Below are positions 31,471 to 38,754 of a stretch of 40,089 nt of DNA, piece after piece. Both the position numbers and the translations under genes were made by a program. Numbering within the stretch: position 1 is the stretch's first letter; each line of letters starts with the position of its first letter. Source of the stretch: an uncultured Oscillospiraceae bacterium (GTDB lineage: Bacteria; Bacillota_A; Clostridia; Oscillospirales; Oscillospiraceae). The DNA lies in NCBI GenBank assembly GCA_910584605.1, contig CAJUAW010000010.1, positions 1 through 40,089 of the forward strand. The letters run 5' to 3'. Under the pieces are notes generated by a model. The model saw nothing but the letters and a program-made list of their open reading frames with translations. It searched no databases and had not been told where the DNA came from.

Positions 31471-32328
31471 ATGATTTTCGACATCCACACGCATACCTTC
31501 CCCGGCAAAATTGCCGGGGCCACCATTGAAAAGCTCCAATCCATGTGCCACACCGTGGCCTTTTCCGACGGCACCGAGGCAGGGCTGACTGCCTCCATGG
31601 CCGCCGCCGGGGTGGAGGGCTGTCTGGTCCTCCCCGTGGCCACCAACGCCCGGCAGGTGGTCCACGTCAACGACGCCTCCGCCCGCCTCAACGACACCGG
31701 CCCGGAAACCGGCCTGTGGTCCTTCGGCTGCATGCACCCCGATTTTTCGGACTGGAAGGCCGAGCTGGCCCGGATCGCAGACCTGGGGATGAAGGGGGTC
31801 AAGCTCCACCCCATCTACCAGGGCATCGACTTTGACGACCTCCGCTACCTGCGCATCCTGGACCGCTGCGGCGAGCTGGGGCTGGCCGTCCTCACCCACG
31901 CGGGGCGGGACATCGGCTTCCCCGACCGGGACCACTGCACGCCCGAAATGACCCGAAGCGCCCTGCGTCAGGTGGGGCCGGTGACGCTGATCCTGGCCCA
32001 CATGGGGGGCTGGCGGGAGTGGGACCGGGTGGAGGAGCTGCTGCCGGACACCGGCGTCTATCTGGACACCGCCTTCGCCCTGGGCCGCATCGCCCCCTTG
32101 GGAGACGGCTACTACGGCCCCTCCGACCTGCCCCTGATGGAGGTGGAGCAGTTTGTCCGCATGGTGCGCAAATTCCCCGGCCGGGTCCTCTTCGGCACCG
32201 ACAGCCCTTGGCGGGACCAGACCGAGGGCATTGCCCTCATTGAGGAGCTGCCCCTCACCCGGGAGGAAAAGGACGGCATTCTGGGCGGCTGCGCCCAAAG
32301 GCTGTTCGGATTTCAACGAAGCCATTAA
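31471..32328 (+). CDS. Amidohydrolase family 2 protein
   Basis: A 285-residue TIM-barrel metal hydrolase of the amidohydrolase-2 (ACMSD-like) group. The metal motif HTH (His6, His8) is in MIFDIHTHTFPGK. KLHPIYQG near 110 and THAGRD follow, then HMGGWREW, and the late aspartate lies in LFGTDSPW near 250. It probably hydrolyses or decarboxylates a small organic acid. The start at 31471 follows AAGGA by 11 bases and begins at the metal motif. It follows the symporter and is 11 bases before the deacylase gene, which suggests a catabolic pair with the symporter, but no substrate can be named. Confidence 0.9.
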   Translation: MIFDIHTHTFPGKIAGATIEKLQSMCHTVAFSDGTEAGLTASMAAAGVEGCLVLPVATNARQVVHVNDASARLNDTGPETGLWSFGCMHPDFSDWKAELARIADLGMKGVKLHPIYQGIDFDDLRYLRILDRCGELGLAVLTHAGRDIGFPDRDHCTPEMTRSALRQVGPVTLILAHMGGWREWDRVEELLPDTGVYLDTAFALGRIAPLGDGYYGPSDLPLMEVEQFVRMVRKFPGRVLFGTDSPWRDQTEGIALIEELPLTREEKDGILGGCAQRLFGFQRSH

Positions 32329-32339
32329 GGAGCGATCGT

Positions 32340-32900
32340 ATGTACATCGACCAGACCAAATACACCACCCGCCCCACCGGCGGCCGCATCCCTCAGGAGT
32401 TCGCCATCTATGACCGGCTGGAGGAGCTGTCCATCCCCTACGTCCGGGTGGACCACGACCACGCCGACACCATTGAGATCTGCCACGAGGTGGAGAAGGT
32501 GCTGGGCGCCCAGATCTGCAAAAACCTGTTTCTCTGCAACCGGCAGCAGACCGAGTTTTATCTGCTGATGATGCCGGGGGACAAGCCCTTCAAGACCAAG
32601 TTTCTCTCCGCCCAGCTGGGCTGCTCCCGGCTGTCCTTCGCCGATGACGGCCATATGCGGGACTACCTCCAAACCATTCCCGGCTCCGTCTCCGCTCTGG
32701 AGCTGCTGTTTGACACCGGACATCACGTCCAGCTGGTCATCGACCGGGACCTGTTGACCGACGAGTACATCAGCGGCCACCCCGGCATCTCGACCTCCAC
32801 CCTCCGCCTGAAGCGGGAGGACCTTCTCCGGTTTGTGGAGTCCACCGGCCACTCCCCCATCTATATCGACCTGCCCGACCCCCGGAAAGAGGAGGTCTAA
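32340..32900 (+). CDS. Prolyl-tRNA deacylase, YbaK/ProX type
   Basis: A 186-residue editing protein of the YbaK/EbsC superfamily. Members remove wrongly attached amino acids, usually alanine from proline tRNA. The opening MYIDQTKYTTRPTGG precedes a family core with IPYVRVDHDHADTIEIC, CKNLFLCNRQQTEFYLLMM near 60-80, and the GSVSALELLFDTGHHVQLVIDRDL stretch (given in part here) near 118. Length is usual for the free-standing ProX/PrdX forms. It lies 11 bases after the amidohydrolase and four bases before the lipoprotein gene. Confidence 0.9.
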   Translation: MYIDQTKYTTRPTGGRIPQEFAIYDRLEELSIPYVRVDHDHADTIEICHEVEKVLGAQICKNLFLCNRQQTEFYLLMMPGDKPFKTKFLSAQLGCSRLSFADDGHMRDYLQTIPGSVSALELLFDTGHHVQLVIDRDLLTDEYISGHPGISTSTLRLKREDLLRFVESTGHSPIYIDLPDPRKEEV

Positions 32901-32904
32901 CCCC

Positions 32905-33753
32905 ATGGACAGAGGGAAGCTTGCAGCGCTGGCGCTGTGTTTTGCCCTCCTCTCCGCCTGCGGGACGGCTCAGCCGCCGGAGCACAGCGCGCCGGACCCG
33001 GAGTGGGAGCAGGAGGTCTATTCCAGCGGTTACACGGCGGGGTATCAGGAGGGTTACCGGCAGGGAGAGGCCAAGCGGCCCCTCCCGGAGGAGGGCGGCT
33101 CCTCCGAACCGGAAGAGCTCCCGCCCGAGCTGGACCCTTCCGGCTTTGTAGAGCTTTCCCAGGCCGTCCCCGACGCCATCCTGGAGCTTCGCTACTACTC
33201 CACCTACAACTTTGTGGGGGAGCGGATCGACGGCTATGAGGCTCCTGTGGCCCTCCTCACCCAGGAGGCCGCCTCCGCCCTGCGGGAGGTGAGCGCCGAG
33301 CTGGCGGAGCAGGGCTACCGGCTCAAGGTCTACGACGCCTACCGCCCCCAGCTGGCAGTGGACCACTTTCAGCGGTGGGCCGCGGACCTGGAGGACGCCC
33401 GCATGAAGGAGTATTTCTACCCCTCACTGGACAAGTCCGCGCTGTTCTCCCAGGGCTACATCTCCTCCAAGTCCGGCCACAGCCGGGGTTCCACTGTGGA
33501 TCTGACCCTGTTCGACATGAAGACAGGCAAAGAGGTGGACATGGGCGGCGTCTTCGACTATTTCGGAACACGCTCCCACCCCAATTACACCGACGGACTG
33601 ACCGATGAGCAGATCGCAAACCGCGCTCTCCTGCGGGAGGCCATGCTCGCTCACGGCTTCAAGGGGATCAACACCGAGTGGTGGCATTTTACCTTAAGGA
33701 ACGAGCCATATCCGGACACATATTTTAACTTCCTGGTGGCACCGCTGCCATGA
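32905..33753 (+). CDS. VanX-type D-Ala-D-Ala dipeptidase lipoprotein
   Basis: A 282-residue secreted lipoprotein with peptidase family M15D. The signal ends in LLSAC with Cys19. A Gly/Tyr/Gln/Glu segment at about 33-52 (SGYTAGYQEGYRQGEAK) and a Pro/Glu linker precede the peptidase domain from about 75. The zinc ligands are in KSGHSRGSTVDLTL (His and Asp, about 191-199) and EWWHF (Glu and His). The family splits D-Ala-D-Ala and related muropeptides, and can also act as general dipeptidase. An outer anchor differs from cytoplasmic VanX and points to wall turnover. GAGGAGG precedes the start. Confidence 0.9.
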   Translation: MDRGKLAALALCFALLSACGTAQPPEHSAPDPEWEQEVYSSGYTAGYQEGYRQGEAKRPLPEEGGSSEPEELPPELDPSGFVELSQAVPDAILELRYYSTYNFVGERIDGYEAPVALLTQEAASALREVSAELAEQGYRLKVYDAYRPQLAVDHFQRWAADLEDARMKEYFYPSLDKSALFSQGYISSKSGHSRGSTVDLTLFDMKTGKEVDMGGVFDYFGTRSHPNYTDGLTDEQIANRALLREAMLAHGFKGINTEWWHFTLRNEPYPDTYFNFLVAPLP

Positions 33754-33777
33754 CCGTCCGGGAAAGGAGGCGCACAA

Positions 33778-34251
33778 ATGCTTCGGCATTTTTTGGATCA
33801 CATGCGAACCCAGGGCTGTCAGGTGGAGACCGGACCAGCCCCTCCGCTCCCGGAATGGATTACGGACCGGTATCACAGCCTTCCGGAGCTGTGGCTCCAA
33901 TTCATTGGCGAGGTCCGGGAGCTGTTCACCCCCGATGAGACGGTCTGGTTTCTATGCGCGGAGGACTACGACACACGCCTGGACCACGCCTGGCGCTGGA
34001 ACGAGTGGGAACAGCTCAGCCTGGAAAACGCGGAGGGCGACCGGGAGTGGACCGGCCAGATCAGCGCCTTTTGGGACCAACATCTGCCCATTGTCCTGTC
34101 GGTGCGGAACGGCTACGCCTACTACGCCATCTCCATGACGGACGGCTCGGTGGTATACGGCTGCGGGCCGGAATTTGAAGCGTGCGAAACGGCCGCCCCT
34201 TCCTTTGCAGAATTTTTGGAGCGCCTCATGGACGGGACCATTCAGATCTGA
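33778..34251 (+). CDS. SMI1/KNR4-like (SUKH) protein
   Basis: A 157-residue soluble protein that reads as a SUKH-like domain. Features are PEWITDRYHSLPELWLQFIG near the N-terminus, VWFLCAEDYD in the middle, and LPIVLSVRNGYAYYAISMTD with GSVVYGCGPEFE near 103-135. It ends in SFAEFLERLMDG, the typical final helix. The family includes many toxin-immunity proteins. AAAGGAGG precedes the ATG. It is the last gene before the terminator and 24 bases after the dipeptidase gene. No partner toxin is visible. Confidence 0.72.
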   Translation: MLRHFLDHMRTQGCQVETGPAPPLPEWITDRYHSLPELWLQFIGEVRELFTPDETVWFLCAEDYDTRLDHAWRWNEWEQLSLENAEGDREWTGQISAFWDQHLPIVLSVRNGYAYYAISMTDGSVVYGCGPEFEACETAAPSFAEFLERLMDGTIQI

Positions 34252-34254
34252 CAC

Positions 34255-34289
34255 AACAGCACCGGCTTTTCTGGAAAGCCGGTGCTGTT
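34255..34289. terminator. Bidirectional terminator
   Basis: AACAGCACCGGCTTT (34255-34269) pairs with 34275-34289 around TCTGG, with TTTCTT on the right side and AAC/TGT on the left. It separates the rightward symporter-side genes from the leftward CofE-like gene. Confidence 0.88.
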
Positions 34290-34291
34290 TC

Positions 34292-34987
34292 TTACGCCTT
34301 GCGCAGGATGCCCATGGGGGTGCACTCCTCCCCCTGGCCCAGGGGGTTGTCCCCAAGCGCCCGAGCCAGCCAGTCCATGGTGGGCTGCTTTTCGGAGAAG
34401 CCCAGGATGTTGGCCCCCAGATCGTTGATGTCCACAATGGCGACGGGATATCCAAGCGCCTGTGCCAGGCGCTTGGCCGTCCCCATGGGGTCGGCGGGGG
34501 TGAGGACCACGTAGTGGTCATAGGGCGGGATGGTGCCCTCGGTGGGGCCGTCGATGCCCCGGGCCTTGGGACCGGCCACGTGGTAGAACCAGCCCTTCTT
34601 GCCCAGGATTTTACCGATCACCGAGCAGAAGGCGGCGAACAGGATCCGCAGGGTGCCGCACTCCTGGAGGGCCATCTCCATGGTCTCCGGGATGCCCAGG
34701 CCAATGCCGGCAGGGGTCTTGGTGACGTAGCGGCTCAGGGTGACGGCCAGCTTCCGGGGCTTGATGTCCTCCATGGGGATGGCCCGGCTCTGGGTACAGG
34801 CCACCGCCTTTTCGGAGATGAACAAAATATCTCCCGCCTGCAGCTTGTCCTTGGGGTACTGGTTGATGACGTTCACCATGTCGTCGTCCTTGGTGATCAG
34901 GTGGGTTTTTACGGGGATGCGCAGATAATCCACGCCGTCCACGGTACGGATCAGCTGTTTTCCGGGATTAGCGTTGTACTGTTCCAT
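34292..34987 (-). CDS. CofE-like (F420-0:gamma-glutamyl ligase family) protein
   Basis: A 231-residue protein of the CofE family. True CofE adds glutamate to the F420-0 side chain. Typical parts are LIRTVDGVDYLRIPVKTHLI, DILFISEKAVA and the later YDHYVVLTPADPMGTAK and DINDLGANIL. The organism group is not known to make F420, and no F420 gene is in the window, so the substrate may be something else. It has an extended -10 promoter, starts behind AGAGGAG and is followed by a strong terminator. It lies 67 bases after mtaB. Confidence 0.85.
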   Translation of the reverse strand: MEQYNANPGKQLIRTVDGVDYLRIPVKTHLITKDDDMVNVINQYPKDKLQAGDILFISEKAVACTQSRAIPMEDIKPRKLAVTLSRYVTKTPAGIGLGIPETMEMALQECGTLRILFAAFCSVIGKILGKKGWFYHVAGPKARGIDGPTEGTIPPYDHYVVLTPADPMGTAKRLAQALGYPVAIVDINDLGANILGFSEKQPTMDWLARALGDNPLGQGEECTPMGILRKA

Positions 34988-35028
34988 GGAGCAGGACTCC
35001 TCTCATTGGTTCAAAAATTTCCTGGGTT

Positions 35029-35037
35029 ATTATACCA
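35029..35037 (-). promoter_or_regulatory. Extended -10 promoter of the CofE-like gene
   Basis: On the minus strand TGG precedes a perfect TATAAT (35029-35034), an extended -10. The -35 is weak. It lies in the 67-base gap and can give the CofE-like gene its own transcript. Confidence 0.55.
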
Positions 35038-35054
35038 CCATTCTTCCCCAAAGG

Positions 35055-36359
35055 CTACTCATTTTCCAAATTTAACAATTCGCCCAACAGAGAGTTCTCC
35101 TTCACGGCGGTGACCTGGACCTTCCGCAGCTGGTTGTGGAGGTTTTCTTCGCTGCGGACCCCCACCCTGCAGTACTGACGGGTGTGGCCCCACCACAGGC
35201 CGTCCCGCTCCTCCTCAAAGAGGACGGTCACCCTGTCCCACTGCTCCAGATAGCTGTGCTCCATCCTTGCGGCCGCCTCCGCAGCCACCCGGGCCCGCTC
35301 CTCCTTAACGGCCTTCGGCACTTGGCCAGGCATGGAGGCCGCCGGGGTTCCGGGGCGCTTGGAGTAGGGGAAGATGTGCATGGAGGCAAAGGCGCACCGC
35401 TCGGCAAAGTCCAGCGACTCATAAAACTCCTCATCGGTCTCTCCGGGGAAGCCCACGATCATGTCAGCGGTGATGGCGGGAACAGGATTCTGAAAATAGT
35501 TCCAGATCAGGCCCACGCTCTCCATAAACCGGCCGGCGTCATACTTCCGGTTCATCCGCTTCAGAGTGGCGTCACAGCCCGACTGGAGGGACAGGTGGAA
35601 GTGGGGACACAGGTTGGGAAGCTCCGCCGCCCGCCGGCAGAATTCCTCGGTGATGGTCCGGGGCTCCAGGGAGCCCAGGCGGATACGGCAGTCCGGGGCG
35701 GCGGCGCACACCGCCTCGATCAGGTCGATGAGCTCCGGCCTTCCCTCCAGGTCCCGGCCCCAGGAGGATATTTCGATGCCGGTGAGGACCAGCTCCTTAT
35801 AGCCCTCCGCCGCCAGGCGTTCCGCCTCGGCCGCCGCGCTTGCCAGGGGCAGCGAGCGGACCGGACCCCGGGCGTACGGGATGATGCAGTAGGTACAGAA
35901 GTTGACGCAGCCGTCCTCCACCTTGAGCATGGCGCGGGTGCGGCCCTCCAGCCCCCCGGCGGGGAGGGCCTCGAAGACACGGCGCTTCATGGCGTCGTCC
36001 AGGGCGGTAACCGGCCGGCGCTCCGCCCAGGTCCGCTCCACCAGCTCCGCAAAGCCGAGACGGTCTCCGGTGCCCGCCACCAGGTCCACGGGCAGGTCCG
36101 CCATGTCCGACCGGTGGGTCTGGGGGTAACAGCCGCACACAGCCACCAGAGCCTCTGGTGACCGCTTCCTGGCCTGCCGGACGGCCTGCCGGGATTTTTT
36201 ATCGCTCACCGCCGTGACGGTGCAGGTGTTGATGATGTAGACGTCCGCCTCCCCCTCGAAGGGGACCAGGGTGTGCCCCCGCCCGGTGAACAGCTGCTCC
36301 AGGGCCTGGGTCTCGTACTGGTTGACCTTGCAGCCCAGGGTATAAAAGGCGACAGTCAT
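35055..36359 (-). CDS. mtaB: tRNA methylthiotransferase MtaB
   Basis: A 434-residue radical S-adenosylmethionine enzyme that adds a methylthio group to threonylcarbamoyladenosine 37 of ANN-reading tRNA. The N-terminal domain has three cluster cysteines in LGCKVNQ, INTCTVT and VCGCYPQ. The radical motif is C-x3-C-x2-C in EDGCVNFCTYC near residue 155. A TRAM-type C-terminal region closes the protein. The length is the family norm (about 430). The start overlaps the cupin stop as ATGA. Confidence 0.96.
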   Translation of the reverse strand: MTVAFYTLGCKVNQYETQALEQLFTGRGHTLVPFEGEADVYIINTCTVTAVSDKKSRQAVRQARKRSPEALVAVCGCYPQTHRSDMADLPVDLVAGTGDRLGFAELVERTWAERRPVTALDDAMKRRVFEALPAGGLEGRTRAMLKVEDGCVNFCTYCIIPYARGPVRSLPLASAAAEAERLAAEGYKELVLTGIEISSWGRDLEGRPELIDLIEAVCAAAPDCRIRLGSLEPRTITEEFCRRAAELPNLCPHFHLSLQSGCDATLKRMNRKYDAGRFMESVGLIWNYFQNPVPAITADMIVGFPGETDEEFYESLDFAERCAFASMHIFPYSKRPGTPAASMPGQVPKAVKEERARVAAEAAARMEHSYLEQWDRVTVLFEEERDGLWWGHTRQYCRVGVRSEENLHNQLRKVQVTAVKENSLLGELLNLENE

Positions 36360-36691
36360 GCGCCGTGCTCCGGGACCACAGCGAAAAAGGTCAGGTCAGA
36401 GTCGCTGTCGTTGATGAGGCTGTGCTCGTGGCCCTTGGGACAGTAGTGGACCGACCCGGCGGACAGGGGCTCGTACGCCCCGTCGCACAGCACCTTGCCC
36501 GTACCGGACAGGATGCAGATGATCTCGCTGCTGGTGTCGTGGGTGTGCAGGCCGATGGTGCAGCCGGGGGCCAGCAGGCCCTTCATGATCTTGTTGTGCT
36601 CGTCCACATGCATGTGGGACGCCACCTGTCCCTCACCTCCCCGCATGTTGGGGATGACGGTCTCCGGGATCTGGTCAAAGTTGATCAACAT
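36356..36691 (-). CDS. Cupin domain protein
   Basis: A 111-residue single-domain cupin. Motif 1 reads GLHTHDTSSEIICILSGTGK (about 47-66), with two histidines and a glutamate for a metal. Motif 2 has PLSAGSVHYCPKGHEHSL with later histidines. It may bind a small ligand or act as a simple isomerase; the family is broad. The start at 36691 follows GAGGAGG. It overlaps mtaB by four bases and lies 17 bases after the DUF2716 gene. Confidence 0.88.
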   Translation of the reverse strand: MLINFDQIPETVIPNMRGGEGQVASHMHVDEHNKIMKGLLAPGCTIGLHTHDTSSEIICILSGTGKVLCDGAYEPLSAGSVHYCPKGHEHSLINDSDSDLTFFAVVPEHGA

Positions 36692-36708
36692 ATTGTTTTC
36701 CTCCTCAT

Positions 36709-37233
36709 TTAAGCTTGTATGTCTTTTGTGGGAAAGCCCAGCGCCTCCAGCCTGGAGGACAGAGCTTCGATCAGGGGTGCGCCGAACAGCCAGAGCTCCC
36801 GCCGCCAGGGGTGGCCCAGGTAACCCCAGTTCAGGTCCCGCTGGACAAAAAAGTAGTAATCGCCATCGGGGTAGAAGTCGGGAAAATAGGCGTTGTAGCC
36901 CCCGCCGTTGTATCGGGCGTCCTCCACCCACTGGACATGCTTTGAAATAGGCCGCCGGGGATCATAGCGGAAACAGCTGTGGTGCCAATCCAGAGCGTAA
37001 ATCCAGTCGTCCTCCCCCAGGCAGTCCGCCAGGGCCTGGACCACGGCGGCGCTGAAGTCCTCATACCGCTGGTCCACAGGGAAATAGATCAAATCGTGGA
37101 CCACCCAGGGTTCAGGGAGCCGGAAGGGCGCCTGGCTGACCCGGATGCTGGGCTGGAATTGCAGCTCTGTGTTGATCCGGTCCCAAATCTGGCGGCACTC
37201 CTCATCCCCCAAGATGGAATAGAAGGTATCCAT
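36709..37233 (-). CDS. DUF2716 family protein
   Basis: A 174-residue soluble protein that fits DUF2716. Matches are IWDRINTELQFQPS near the start, DDWIYALDWHHSCFRYDP near 74-92, and the ending DGDYYFFVQRDLNWGYLGHP with WLFGAPLIEAL. The family function is unknown; members occur beside immunity-type genes in Firmicutes. It starts four bases after the Imm26 gene and reads toward the cupin and mtaB, so it is part of one leftward unit. Confidence 0.85.
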   Translation of the reverse strand: MDTFYSILGDEECRQIWDRINTELQFQPSIRVSQAPFRLPEPWVVHDLIYFPVDQRYEDFSAAVVQALADCLGEDDWIYALDWHHSCFRYDPRRPISKHVQWVEDARYNGGGYNAYFPDFYPDGDYYFFVQRDLNWGYLGHPWRRELWLFGAPLIEALSSRLEALGFPTKDIQA

Positions 37234-37237
37234 TTGC

Positions 37238-38161
37238 TTACCTCTCCTTCCCGGTCAATTCTTCCACAATGCGCTGGGAAAAGTAGGAAATATCCTCATG
37301 TTCTGAGGAGACAAGCCCGGCAAACACCGGCAGGTGGTTGGTCAGCTTCTCCCGCAGCTGCTTCTCCCAATCCGTCTCCGCGCTTCTCCCGGTGCAGGCG
37401 GCAAAGCCCAGGAAAATGTCCAGCAGCTCCACCTTCAGTTCGTCGTCCAGCTCCTGCAAGTCGAGCATCAGAACGTCGCAGGCAGGCAGGGCGGCGGAGG
37501 ACACATAGGCGTGCTGGTGGCACAGACCGGCCCACAGGTCGCTGGCGGCCTGCATGGACCTGTTCCAGTCTCCGGAGAACAGCTCCCCCAGGGAGCGGGG
37601 GACGCTGGGGGTCTGCCCGCACTGGAAATGGGGGATATCCTGGGCGGCATTGCCGTAGGCGGTCTCATATTGGGACCAGTCCACCGCCTCGATCAGCCGC
37701 TTCGCCACGGCACACTTTACTCTGTAATCTCCGCCGGGGGAGAGGGGCGGCAGGGCGCGCCACTCCGCTTTGCTGATGGGCTCTGTCTGGTCAAAGACGT
37801 TGGACTTTCTGCCGCAGTCGATGTCTCCCCAGGAGAACCAGATGTCCCTGGCGTCCTCCGGCAGGGTGTAGTCCTCCTGATGGCCGATGATCCGCCACTC
37901 CCCCTCGCTTTTCCGGTCGAACAGGCTGTAGGTGTCCAGCGGGGTCACCAGGAGACGGCCCGCGCGGAGGATATCCTCCTCGGTTATCACCGGCTGCTCG
38001 GAGGTATAATCAAAAATCTCCACGATATGGAAGATCACCTTGGCCATAACCCGCCCGAAGCGGTAGGTGCGGTGGTCGTACCGGAAGCAGAAAATATCCC
38101 CGAATTTGATGTACCGCAGCATGGTCCGCGGCTTTTTCTCCCAGCCCCACAGCATTATCAT
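37238..38161 (-). CDS. Imm26-family protein
   Basis: A 307-residue soluble protein. The N-terminal 130 residues match the Imm26 family: YIKFGDIFCFRYDHRTYRFG, then GRVMAKVIFHIVEIFDY and LVTPLDTYSLFDRKSEGEWR. Imm26 is a described immunity family of polymorphic toxins. The C-terminal 170 residues are helical and unrecognised, so the protein is about twice the usual length. The ATG at 38161 overlaps the stop of the gene before it and has GGAGG upstream. An ATG six bases later is the alternative. Confidence 0.75.
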   Translation of the reverse strand: MIMLWGWEKKPRTMLRYIKFGDIFCFRYDHRTYRFGRVMAKVIFHIVEIFDYTSEQPVITEEDILRAGRLLVTPLDTYSLFDRKSEGEWRIIGHQEDYTLPEDARDIWFSWGDIDCGRKSNVFDQTEPISKAEWRALPPLSPGGDYRVKCAVAKRLIEAVDWSQYETAYGNAAQDIPHFQCGQTPSVPRSLGELFSGDWNRSMQAASDLWAGLCHQHAYVSSAALPACDVLMLDLQELDDELKVELLDIFLGFAACTGRSAETDWEKQLREKLTNHLPVFAGLVSSEHEDISYFSQRIVEELTGKER

Positions 38162-38754
38162 GTGGGTTCCTCCCCGGCAGGCAACGGCCCGGTGAACTCG
38201 CAGCGGCTGCCGTTCCAAAATTTGTCGGCGTAGTCAAAAATGTGGTCCCCCGTATTGCCGTCCCCCCAGAAGAGCAGCCGATCGTGGTCGAAGACGAACT
38301 CACAGCCGTCCTCCGGAGCTTCATACTCATATTCCAGCTGGGAAATAAAGGAAAACACCGCGATATCGTCCTTTACATCGTTCAGATTGATTTGAATCGT
38401 ACGGATGAAATCCTGCTCCGACCTGGCCTTGTGGAGGTCCGCCAATGTTTTCACCACACCGTGTTCGGTTTCGCTCCCCACCCCGGCGGGGCCGAACACC
38501 GGAAGCATGGCCTCCAGCGAGGTCTCATAGAGGGTCCGGATGTGTCCGGTGACAAAGCCCAGGGTGTTTTTCAGCAGCTCCTCCCGGCCCTCCTGGAAGC
38601 CAATCGCACACAAAATCGCTTTGGAGCGCCCGGAATATGGGCCGTCCCACTTCAATTTGATCCGCACACGGTACTTTTCAAACTGCTCATATTTTTCGTG
38701 GCGCATAATGGCCAGGTGCTTCTGGAATGCTGCTTCATCATAGGGATAGATCAT
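38158..38754 (-). CDS. Unknown protein between the AAA ATPase and Imm26 genes
   Basis: A 198-residue soluble protein that I do not recognise. It opens MIYPYDEAAFQKHLAIMRHE and then has basic and aromatic residues (YRVRIKLKWDGPYSGR). The C-terminal part is strand-rich and acidic (YEYEAPEDGCEFVFDHDRLL). It overlaps both neighbours by four bases (ATGA on each side), so it is coupled to both. Composition resembles the immunity-type proteins beside it. Confidence 0.72.
   Translation of the reverse strand: MIYPYDEAAFQKHLAIMRHEKYEQFEKYRVRIKLKWDGPYSGRSKAILCAIGFQEGREELLKNTLGFVTGHIRTLYETSLEAMLPVFGPAGVGSETEHGVVKTLADLHKARSEQDFIRTIQINLNDVKDDIAVFSFISQLEYEYEAPEDGCEFVFDHDRLLFWGDGNTGDHIFDYADKFWNGSRCEFTGPLPAGEEPT

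Noticed and set aside
4572..34251. Reading the SUKH, Imm26 and SUFU genes as a complete toxin-antitoxin locus
   Set aside because: No gene with a toxin domain, LXG/WXG leader or Rhs repeats is adjacent to any of them in this window.
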